Of a stretch of 16,294 nucleotides of DNA, positions 1 through 7,075 are shown piece by piece. Position 1 is the first letter of the stretch. Every line of letters begins with the position of its first letter. The notes below the pieces were generated by a model. That model saw only the letters and a list, made by a program, of their open reading frames with translations. It searched no databases and was not told the origin of the DNA. This DNA is from an uncultured Eubacteriales bacterium (GTDB taxonomy: Bacteria; Bacillota; Clostridia; Christensenellales; Borkfalkiaceae): the NCBI GenBank assembly GCA_905211955.1, contig CAJMCT010000009.1:1-16294 (forward strand), written 5' to 3'. The position numbers and the translations under genes are program-made.

Positions 1-477
1 GGTTGGCAAACGGAAAACGAACCCGATTGCTGTATAGACGGCCAAAAGAAAAGAACTTGTACCGTTTGTGGTGGGGTAGAAACTGAAACTATCCCTGCAA
101 CGGGTATTCATAATTATAATAATAAAGGTGTTTGCGGATATTGTGGTAAAAACGTTTGCGTTTCTATTCAAGAAAACGTTGAAGTTAATAACGTTAAGCA
201 AGGCAAATATTATTATAGTGTTAATATAGAAAGCGAAAACGACTTAACTATTGAAACGTTTAAAGGTACTTTAAGAGTAAACGCAATATCAAGCATTAAA
301 CTTTACGAAAATAACGGCACGACTGAAATTGCCCTTTCAAAAGACGGAAACGTTTACAAAACCACGGCTTTAGACCAAGGCACATATTATTTGGTTGTAG
401 AATACGCTTTGGCGGAAGTTGGAAACGATTTAACCCTAAAAGCATTGGTGGAATTTACACCGCCTTATGGAATTTAA
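1..477 (+). CDS. C-terminal part of a secreted/surface protein with Cys-pair (CxxCG) motif
   Basis: The frame is open from the window edge to TAA at 475-477, leaving 158 residues; the start lies outside the window. The first ~50 residues carry several cysteines, including CTVCGG followed by ETETIPATG, then CGYCGKNVC. This Cys-pair pattern with an IPATG-H stretch is common as a short repeated unit in large secreted proteins of gut Firmicutes and may be a small metal- or disulfide-stabilised fold. The last ~105 residues alternate hydrophobic and polar residues (YYYSVNIES, GTYYLVVEY), which suggests a beta-sandwich resembling pre-peptidase C-terminal (PPC-like) domains; that is inference. No transmembrane anchor or LPXTG motif is seen at the C-terminus. 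The next gene starts 16 nt downstream with no terminator between, so the two are probably cotranscribed. Its enzymatic role cannot be told from this fragment. Confidence 0.8.
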   Translation, partial: GWQTENEPDCCIDGQKKRTCTVCGGVETETIPATGIHNYNNKGVCGYCGKNVCVSIQENVEVNNVKQGKYYYSVNIESENDLTIETFKGTLRVNAISSIKLYENNGTTEIALSKDGNVYKTTALDQGTYYLVVEYALAEVGNDLTLKALVEFTPPYGI

Positions 478-478
478 T

Positions 479-485
479 GGGGAGG
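479..485 (+). promoter_or_regulatory. Ribosome binding site deciding the start at 494
   Basis: GGGGAGG ends 8 nt before ATG 494. An in-frame ATG at 467 lies inside the previous gene and has no such site. Starting at 494 also gives a clean N-terminus, a short charged stretch followed by a hydrophobic core, as expected for a signal peptide. Confidence 0.8.
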
Positions 486-493
486 CAAAAGGC

Positions 494-3400
494 ATGAACG
501 TTAGATTAAAAAAGAAATTAACGGTTATTTTATCTATACTTTTAGCGGTATGTACCGTAATGATGATTCTTCCCACACTTATTAAAACTTCTAATGCGAT
601 GGCAGAAACCCCCGTTTATTACGTTAAAGCGGACGGTGACGATGCAAATGATGGTAAGAGTGAGGCAAAGCCCAAAAAGACTATCGGTGGCGCTATAACT
701 CAAATGCAGTTAGATGGCTTTGACAACGTAGGGCAAGAAGTAATAGTCAAAGTTATGCGTTTAGAAAATGAGCCTACCACTTGGGCTGACGCTAATGGTA
801 GCGCAAAGTTTGTCGACTATTTTTCGTCGGCAATAGGACATAAAGCAACCATAACTTACACTAGTTTAGACGAAACAAATTATAGTACTATTGCATATTT
901 TAATGAATTTGGAAATAACAGTAGGAACTTAAATATCTTAGGACCTACCGTTTTTGAAAAAATCAATCTCTTAGACCAAAGAACTGACGGTGCAACAAAG
1001 AGCATTTTCTCTCATGGATTTGACGTGTCTTTTAGAGATTGTGTACATCTTATAAACTCTAACCCCGGAAATGCGTTTGCATCGCTAAGCGGTAGACTTA
1101 ACGCATATACGGGTGTTTGTGGCTACGTTTCAGGAAATCAAAAGGTATCGGGTGTGGGAACGTTAAGACTTCAATCATATGCTTACGATAACGTAGTACT
1201 TGGCGGTATGATTGATAACGAATATTCGTATTCTAACACGGTGACGGGGGAAACCAACGTCATAATTGAAGGTGGTAGTATTAAAAAACTTAAACTTTCC
1301 GATTACAGTAGTGGGGCATCGGCATGTTGCCCAGTCTATAACGGAAACGTAAATTTTACCGCATACGGTGATACTACGATATCAAGTGTTCTTAACGGTG
1401 TTTGCAACGGAACTAGTATAGTTCCAATCGTTAACGGCGCTATCAATATCGTGCTTAACGATACAGCAACTATAGCAGGCGGAACAATTTCTAACAATTT
1501 TAATATGTACGCATACTCTAATGCGGAAAAAACCGAACATGCACCGATTTTCGTAATCAATAACAATTCTGGATTAGAAAACGTAGTTAGTGCAGTTTCA
1601 GGCGAAATTGGTGTTTTTAATACCGACGGCGTAAAAGCATATTTTTATCCCACGTACGGCGACCAAACTACTGTTTATTATGGAACGGGTAGGGTGACTT
1701 TGCCCGAAAGTGGTGAATATTCCGTTCGTTATGACGAATCTTTGTTGCCTACGCCAACGATGTCGGACGACAAGTACGGCGATTACGAGTTTGATAAATA
1801 CGTAGATAATGGCGACGGCACTATGACTGCAACCTTCAAACTAAAAACAGCAAAGGTTGGAGAATATTACGTTTTAAGTGGTGGAACAGGGTTAGAGCCT
1901 ACGGGAACTCTAGTAGGGCTTCCTTACGATGCGACGGATAACGAACTCGGAAGAAGTGCGGATAAACCGCTTGCAACCGTAAAAGATGCAATTAACCTTA
2001 TTAATGCCGACGGTATGACTCACGTTGACGACGTCACCGTTTACATTATGCAACTACCATATACTTCGGGTTGGTGGGATAATACAAGTTCTCTTGCGTT
2101 AAGCCCATTAACTTCTTGGAGTGACGACGTTAAAAATTTCGCTTCGATAGTACCCACTCACGAAGCGGTAATAAAGATTAAAACCTATAATTATAACGGC
2201 ACAAACAATTATTTAGGCTACACAAATAAACTTGGTCAAAATGCCGATCTCATGCTTGGTGGTCCCGTTGTTTTTGAAAACATAACTCTCGTTGGTATGA
2301 GACGTGACGATTCGGTGATTTCGGCTAACGGTTTTGATATTACTTTTGGCGATGGATTTGATTTTTATAACGTTTCGGCTGACCAATACGCTAATCCTAC
2401 TTGGGACGGAACGTTTACAAAATTTGCCAATTTTAGATTTGAAGGTGGAACGTCAAGAACTACGCTTGGCGGAGACGGTGGCGTAATCACGGTAAACGGA
2501 ACACTTGTTTCTCATGGGCAAAGAGACCGTGGTCTAAATTTAAGTTCTCACTACGGCTCATACTCCTTTACTGATCACGTTCACTATATACTAAATAACA
2601 GTGCAATAGACGTCGATTTAGTTTTTGGTACGAACACGGTTAACTATAATCTATTGACTATTGACGTAAAGCAAGCATCTATCGTTGCATTTGCAAATAG
2701 AACGTTAGCAACTCAAAACGTTTCTAATTTGCAAGTTATTGCCGCTCTCGGACAAAGGTTTATGTCGGCAAGTTATAATAGTAGCGGTGCTTTTTATAGA
2801 AGCAACGGCAGTATAAATTCGATTCCTTCTTGCGTAAACTACACTAACGGTTGGTTTATAACTCTTGCTGAAGGCGGGCTTTTAGAAGCAACCGACGTTG
2901 CTGGTAAATTCAAGATTGCCGAAGGAAAAGTTGCGGTTGCAACAAATTTAAGCACGCAACTTATTAACTTGTCATCTGACGGAGTTTTAGATTTGTCAAG
3001 TGCACCCGCAAACTATTCTATTAGGTTTGTAGAAGAAAGTGAAATGCAAGACGAGTTAGTCCCCGTATACTTTGACGGTGTGCTTTTAGGAAACAAAATG
3101 AAAGGGGAAACTTTCGTTCTTTCTGATAAAGACGACACGTTATTGCAACAGTTTAGTGGTTGGAATGACGGCACAAATTTCTATAATAAAGGCGATAGTT
3201 ATACCATAGCGGAGGATTTTAGTGGAATTTCTATTTCTTTTGCTTCGGTTTATAAGAATTTTGACGGACAAGAAGTAATATTCGTTGACGAACTTAACGG
3301 GTCTGACAATAACGACGGTACTGCTAATAATAAAGCGGTTAAAACTATATCCAAAGCAATAACCTTATTTAGTAGGCAAGGAAGCAACAAAAAGGTAGTA

Positions 3401-6097
3401 GGCATAATAGGTGACTACACCTTTGACGAAAGCCGTTTGCAAGAGCATACCGATATGATTTACATCTCGGGTGACGGCAACGTTTCTAACAACCAAATGA
3501 CTTCTAAGGTTATTATTGCTAACGCATCTTGCTATATTAACGGCCCTACCACTTTTGAAAACATTAATTTGAGAAGATCAAACGGTGAAATTGACGCCGA
3601 AGATCATAGACTCGTTCTTGGCGAAAACGTCGTTTGTGCGGAAAATGGTTCAAACGGAGTGTTTATTAGAGCGGGTGTTGCTAACGGTACTTTCGATGTG
3701 GAAATCAATTCGGGCTACGTTTATGGCTTGTATATCGGTTCTAACAGTGCTAATATTCCTACTGTTCTTGGCGGAAATATCACGATTAATGGTGGAAAGG
3801 TTTTACTTTTCTATTTTGGTCGCTCTAACGTTAACACGATATTTACCGGCAACGTAAACGTAATGATTAATGGCACGGGTAATATTCAAAATATGGCTTA
3901 CGCTATTGCTGAATATAACTATTCGTTTGCAGATACCGCTTCACTTCAATTTATAGTAAATAGCAATAATGTTGCGCCTAGTTATCGCTATCAAGATAGG
4001 GTAGAGAAATACTGGTTTATAAGCAATTTCTATTCTGATACTTGCAAGATTATACCCACCGGTATTGTTGGTGAATTTGAAATAGTAGGTGACAAATACG
4101 CGGTTTTACATTATCAACCGCAAGGCGAAGAAGTTATTGATAAAGGAACTAAAATTCTCGCTATAGACGAAAACGGGAATCCCGAAACAAACGTGGTGCT
4201 TGCACGTGGCAACTGGTCGGTTAAATTCCACGAAAACGTTGATTATATCAATAGTTTAGGCGAGATAACCGTTTATAAAGACAATACTTATATCGATTTA
4301 AGTAAAGAACTTTATAAAGAAAGGGGTATCTTTAAGGGCTGGGAAGTAAAGACCAAAGACGGCGAAGAAACATTTGTGCTTAATGCCGACGGATACTACG
4401 ATGCAGGTACGATCATTACCGCAAGATTTATCGATTGCGATTATAAAGACTTATTCTTTATTGAAGGCGCTCAAATCAAAAAGAGCGGAACTCAAGCGAT
4501 AAGATTTATTATCGACCAAAACAAGCAAGTTGATAGTGTAGTTAAACAAATTGCATCAACCTATAAGTTTGGTGTAGTTTATATGAAAACTGACCTTTTA
4601 GGCGGCAATGACTTAGTTAAAGGCGGGCAGTATTCTATCGATACCATGGCTGGCTACTATATGCCCGATAACGGCAGGGTAGAAGGCGAAAAAATAACTG
4701 CAAGTCATCAAGAAATTAATTCTTACTATAAAGATACTGCAACTCTTTATAAATACACCTTTACCTTAGACGGCATAACTGACGACGATTTATATACTTT
4801 CTATACCATCAAAGGTTATATCGAATATTTAGACCTTAACGGCAATACTAAGGTTATTTATACCGACTATAAAATGGTAAATCTTTACAAGATTGCAAAA
4901 ATGGCTGATGCTGATAGTAATACTTCATTTACAGCAACCGACAAAGCCGAATTTAAGCGCATTAAAGACTACGTTGAAATAGACCGCGAATTGAAATATT
5001 TTGGTGCAAATGGAGACGGTTCTATCGTTGGAAAGACCACTCCCGACGGAGCGGACGAAAACCACACTATTTATACTACCAAGAACGGTTTGCGCGTTCG
5101 TAAGGCTACTATAGAGTGGGATTATAACGACGAAGATACCGATAACGTAGTGATAGTTCAAATTTCAGACACTCATTTTAGCGGAATTGACGACGTTGAT
5201 AGATTAGAAGGTTCTACCACCACGGTAGATACTTATAATGAGTACGGATACCGTTATCCGCAAGACGCTCATAACGCAATCAAGGTTATGGAATACGGTA
5301 GTATGGCTGATAAGATAATCGTCACGGGCGATATTTACGATAGTCAATCTCACTATTCAATGTGGAAGACTAAATATCTATTAATGGATAAAAATGTAGG
5401 TATTGACGGCGAAGCAAGATCAGTATTATTAGTGACCGGAAACCACGAACACACCCAAAACACTTCGGGCGTTATAAGGGAAATTTACGATCTTGATACG
5501 AGAGACGAGATAAGAAATGATTTCTTTGAAACCTATTCAAACAACTGTGTATATCACTCTGAAGTTATGAAAAATTCAAACGGTTATAACCGTGCGATGA
5601 TAATTTTACTTGATAACCAAAGAGATTTATACTACGATTATTTGGTAGATTTCTTTACGGCGGACTTAGAACTTGCTAGAGAACTTAATATTCCCGTTCT
5701 AATTTTCCAACACGATCCAATTAGCAGTAATAATCCTAACGAAAAGAATCTTGGTATTATCGGTGAAGAAAATATGGGTTCGGGAAACCCAGGTGGATAT
5801 TACAACTTGTATGACGGTAGTGGTAAGATTGGCGGACCTAATGCGAAAACTTCTTATCCGATCGACGGTCCTGCAACGCAAGAAATGTACGAATTAATAG
5901 TAAATAATTCTGATATTATTAAAGGCATTTTCTGTGGACACACGCACAACAATTACTATTCTGAAATTATTTGCCCTGACGGAAGTATTATTCCCCAATA
6001 TATTCTAAACACCACTTTCGATATATCAAATATTGCAAGTGCAAACACAAGTATAAATTCGGGAACGTTAATGCACATAACGATAGAAAATATCTAA
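494..6097 (+). CDS. Giant secreted protein: three beta-helix-like modules plus C-terminal calcineurin-like metallophosphoesterase
   Basis: This protein has 1867 residues. The N-terminus is a Sec signal peptide with RLKKK, a hydrophobic core and probable cleavage after AMA (residue 37). Three long modules follow, starting near residues 41, 458 and 927. Modules 1 and 3 open with a DUF1565-type phrase (D..ANDGK, SDNNDGT); all three then have a K.I/V..AI phrase and a GP..FE.I.L motif (residues 150, 590, 1017), as in right-handed beta-helix proteins. Modules 2 and 3 end in InlB-like stretches containing F.GW. Residues ~1320-1500 form an AIRF-type domain that resembles one in the protein at 11608. 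The C-terminal ~310 residues are a calcineurin-like phosphoesterase with all five metal-binding blocks: D1559-x-H1561, GD1613xxD1616, GN1650H1651E, H1740 and GH1816xH1818. The enzyme is therefore expected to be an active dimetal phosphoesterase outside the cell. Its substrate is unknown; nucleotides, phospholipid head groups or phosphodiester-linked wall polymers are options. No LPXTG motif or C-terminal membrane anchor is visible. It is cotranscribed with the upstream fragment and ends at a strong terminator. Confidence 0.9.
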   Translation: MNVRLKKKLTVILSILLAVCTVMMILPTLIKTSNAMAETPVYYVKADGDDANDGKSEAKPKKTIGGAITQMQLDGFDNVGQEVIVKVMRLENEPTTWADANGSAKFVDYFSSAIGHKATITYTSLDETNYSTIAYFNEFGNNSRNLNILGPTVFEKINLLDQRTDGATKSIFSHGFDVSFRDCVHLINSNPGNAFASLSGRLNAYTGVCGYVSGNQKVSGVGTLRLQSYAYDNVVLGGMIDNEYSYSNTVTGETNVIIEGGSIKKLKLSDYSSGASACCPVYNGNVNFTAYGDTTISSVLNGVCNGTSIVPIVNGAINIVLNDTATIAGGTISNNFNMYAYSNAEKTEHAPIFVINNNSGLENVVSAVSGEIGVFNTDGVKAYFYPTYGDQTTVYYGTGRVTLPESGEYSVRYDESLLPTPTMSDDKYGDYEFDKYVDNGDGTMTATFKLKTAKVGEYYVLSGGTGLEPTGTLVGLPYDATDNELGRSADKPLATVKDAINLINADGMTHVDDVTVYIMQLPYTSGWWDNTSSLALSPLTSWSDDVKNFASIVPTHEAVIKIKTYNYNGTNNYLGYTNKLGQNADLMLGGPVVFENITLVGMRRDDSVISANGFDITFGDGFDFYNVSADQYANPTWDGTFTKFANFRFEGGTSRTTLGGDGGVITVNGTLVSHGQRDRGLNLSSHYGSYSFTDHVHYILNNSAIDVDLVFGTNTVNYNLLTIDVKQASIVAFANRTLATQNVSNLQVIAALGQRFMSASYNSSGAFYRSNGSINSIPSCVNYTNGWFITLAEGGLLEATDVAGKFKIAEGKVAVATNLSTQLINLSSDGVLDLSSAPANYSIRFVEESEMQDELVPVYFDGVLLGNKMKGETFVLSDKDDTLLQQFSGWNDGTNFYNKGDSYTIAEDFSGISISFASVYKNFDGQEVIFVDELNGSDNNDGTANNKAVKTISKAITLFSRQGSNKKVVGIIGDYTFDESRLQEHTDMIYISGDGNVSNNQMTSKVIIANASCYINGPTTFENINLRRSNGEIDAEDHRLVLGENVVCAENGSNGVFIRAGVANGTFDVEINSGYVYGLYIGSNSANIPTVLGGNITINGGKVLLFYFGRSNVNTIFTGNVNVMINGTGNIQNMAYAIAEYNYSFADTASLQFIVNSNNVAPSYRYQDRVEKYWFISNFYSDTCKIIPTGIVGEFEIVGDKYAVLHYQPQGEEVIDKGTKILAIDENGNPETNVVLARGNWSVKFHENVDYINSLGEITVYKDNTYIDLSKELYKERGIFKGWEVKTKDGEETFVLNADGYYDAGTIITARFIDCDYKDLFFIEGAQIKKSGTQAIRFIIDQNKQVDSVVKQIASTYKFGVVYMKTDLLGGNDLVKGGQYSIDTMAGYYMPDNGRVEGEKITASHQEINSYYKDTATLYKYTFTLDGITDDDLYTFYTIKGYIEYLDLNGNTKVIYTDYKMVNLYKIAKMADADSNTSFTATDKAEFKRIKDYVEIDRELKYFGANGDGSIVGKTTPDGADENHTIYTTKNGLRVRKATIEWDYNDEDTDNVVIVQISDTHFSGIDDVDRLEGSTTTVDTYNEYGYRYPQDAHNAIKVMEYGSMADKIIVTGDIYDSQSHYSMWKTKYLLMDKNVGIDGEARSVLLVTGNHEHTQNTSGVIREIYDLDTRDEIRNDFFETYSNNCVYHSEVMKNSNGYNRAMIILLDNQRDLYYDYLVDFFTADLELARELNIPVLIFQHDPISSNNPNEKNLGIIGEENMGSGNPGGYYNLYDGSGKIGGPNAKTSYPIDGPATQEMYELIVNNSDIIKGIFCGHTHNNYYSEIICPDGSIIPQYILNTTFDISNIASANTSINSGTLMHITIENI
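614..4447 (+). repeat. Three diverged tandem protein modules (beta-helix-like) inside the giant phosphoesterase gene
   Basis: Three coding modules start at about 614, 1865 and 3272. Each contains the motif GP..FE(N/K)I.L, encoded at 941, 2261 and 3542, so the motif recurs every ~430-440 residues. The flanking phrases (SHGFDVSF, SANGFDITF) also match between modules 1 and 2. The modules are clearly diverged at DNA level, so this is an old duplication rather than a recent tandem repeat. Confidence 0.65.
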
Positions 6098-6110
6098 TTA
6101 TTTTAACCCA

Positions 6111-6144
6111 AAAACACCCCTTAAATTTAATGGGGTGTTTTTTT
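6111..6144 (+). terminator. Rho-independent terminator after the phosphoesterase gene
   Basis: A 10-bp perfect stem pairs AAAACACCCC (6111-6120) with GGGGTGTTTT (6132-6141) across an 11-nt AT loop and runs into a T tract ending at 6144. It lies 14 nt after the TAA stop and insulates the downstream regulator gene. Confidence 0.92.
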
Positions 6145-6154
6145 ATAATCGCTA

Positions 6155-6183
6155 TTGACTAAGTGCAAGTTTTAGGTTATAAT
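6155..6183 (+). promoter_or_regulatory. Sigma-A promoter of the AraC-family regulator
   Basis: TTGACT (6155-6160), a 17-nt spacer and a perfect TATAAT (6178-6183). The -10 box ends only 16 nt before ATG 6200, so transcription should start near 6190, at or next to the AGGTGA ribosome binding site (6190-6195). The predicted leader is only ~10 nt. Confidence 0.85.
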
Positions 6184-6199
6184 CATATTAGGTGAAATT

Positions 6200-6976
6200 A
6201 TGTCTAAACATTTATACGAAAAACTTGCCGATCAAACGGGTTATATAAACTTATTAAAGTACGACCTAAAAGAAGGGGATTATCACCATATAATGCCACA
6301 CTTTCATAATGCCAACGAAGTAGTGTTTGTTAAAGAAGGCGAATACTTCGTTAAAGTTGGTGAAGAAGAAAGGGTATTAAAAACGGGTGAAATGGCATTT
6401 ATAGGCTCGTTTATTCCGCACTCATATAAATTTATGGGGAAGGCGACTATTTACACGTTCGTCTTTTCAAAAGATATTGTTGATGCACTTCTTAAAGGCA
6501 AGGTTTTTCCAACGTTTATGAAAAAAAACGATGCTTATGGACTTTTAGATATAATTTGTAATTACACGAGTTCTGGTTGGGATGTTGGCGATCACAAGTT
6601 TAAAAGCGGTATCGTAAATGCATTTTTAGGCGTTCTTATTGCATCTTATCCGCTTGTAGATAAACCTAAAGATGGTGTGGGTGAATTCGTTGCTGAGGTG
6701 ATGAACTATTTAGACGAAAACTATAAAGAAGATATTTCGCTAAAAAAACTTGCCGACAACTTTGGATATACCGAAAGTTATTTTTCTAGAAGGTTTAATA
6801 ACTTTACAGGTATGAGCCTAAGAGAATATCTTAATAGGAAAAGGGTAAAAGAAGCGGTAAAACTTCACGCGGAGAACCCAAACCTTCCATTATCGAAGAT
6901 TGCCGTCATGGTCGGGTTTACTTGTCTTAACACTTTTTATAGGGTTTATTACAAATATATAGAAGAAAAAAAATAA
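6200..6976 (+). CDS. AraC-family transcriptional regulator (cupin sensor plus double HTH)
   Basis: This is a 258-residue cytoplasmic transcription factor. The N-terminal cupin-like sensor (roughly residues 20-95) has the H34-F-H36..N-E40 motif, a TGEMAFI turn and a later PH pair, as in AraC regulators that sense sugars. The C-terminal DNA-binding domain (about 165-258) carries two helix-turn-helix units: ISLKKLADNFGYTESYFSRRF from residue 179, and PLSKIAVMVGF..LNTFYRVYYKY from residue 230. The protein ends at YKYIEEKK, so the usual tail after the second recognition helix (G-x-(S/T)-P-x-x-Y-R) is missing. The gene has its own promoter and terminator and lies directly upstream of the GH78-ROK-nagA operon in the same direction. 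Control of that operon, and possibly of itself, is therefore the likeliest role; this is inferred from position. The ligand is unknown, and rhamnose- or amino-sugar-type molecules fit the neighbours. ATG 6200 is preceded by AGGTGA at 4 nt. Confidence 0.92.
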   Translation: MSKHLYEKLADQTGYINLLKYDLKEGDYHHIMPHFHNANEVVFVKEGEYFVKVGEEERVLKTGEMAFIGSFIPHSYKFMGKATIYTFVFSKDIVDALLKGKVFPTFMKKNDAYGLLDIICNYTSSGWDVGDHKFKSGIVNAFLGVLIASYPLVDKPKDGVGEFVAEVMNYLDENYKEDISLKKLADNFGYTESYFSRRFNNFTGMSLREYLNRKRVKEAVKLHAENPNLPLSKIAVMVGFTCLNTFYRVYYKYIEEKK

Positions 6977-7002
6977 TGCTCTGATTTTTCAGAGCATTTT
7001 TT
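6975..7002 (+). terminator. Rho-independent terminator overlapping the regulator stop codon
   Basis: A 10-bp perfect stem pairs AATGCTCTGA (6975-6984) with TCAGAGCATT (6989-6998) around a TTTT loop, and T's continue to 7002. The stem begins inside the TAA stop (6974-6976), so gene end and terminator are fused. Confidence 0.92.
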
Positions 7003-7027
7003 AGTGGAAAAACTGCAAGAATTGTTA

Positions 7028-7056
7028 TTGACTGAGAACATTATATATTCTATACT
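7028..7056 (+). promoter_or_regulatory. Sigma-A promoter of the GH78-ROK-nagA operon
   Basis: TTGACT (7028-7033), a 17-nt spacer and TATACT (7051-7056). The start point is predicted near 7063, which coincides with the AAGGAG ribosome binding site, giving a leader of about 13 nt. A TGCAAG motif (7014-7019) sits just upstream of the -35 box, where an activator could bind. Confidence 0.82.
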
Positions 7057-7062
7057 TTTTAC

Positions 7063-7068
7063 AAGGAG
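7063..7068 (+). promoter_or_regulatory. Ribosome binding site deciding the start at 7076
   Basis: AAGGAG lies 7 nt before ATG 7076. The longer frame beginning with GTG at 7004 would run through the promoter and has no matching site, so 7076 is the real start. Confidence 0.88.
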
Positions 7069-7075
7069 TGAAAAT

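Noticed and set aside
467..493. Earlier in-frame ATG for the phosphoesterase gene
   Set aside because: It overlaps the previous coding region and lacks a ribosome binding site; ATG 494 has GGGGAGG at proper spacing and a clean signal peptide.
1336..1566. Minus-strand open frame within the phosphoesterase gene
   Set aside because: It lies wholly inside a well-supported gene and has no ribosome binding site or family match; the same applies to the minus-strand frames at 4925-5161, 5699-5881, 7276-7464, 9300-9563, 14623-14820, 14890-15105 and 15697-15903.
3585..3857. Plus-strand overlapping frame of 90 residues
   Set aside because: It sits in another frame within module 3 of the phosphoesterase protein and shows no start signal or recognisable domain.
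6144..6149. TATAAT directly after the terminator T tract
   Set aside because: There is no -35 box at the right distance (that position lies in the terminator loop), and the better TTGACT-N17-TATAAT promoter follows immediately.
7004..7075. GTG start extending the GH78 gene upstream by 24 codons
   Set aside because: The extension would be encoded by the -35/-10 promoter region; AAGGAG before ATG 7076 decides the start.
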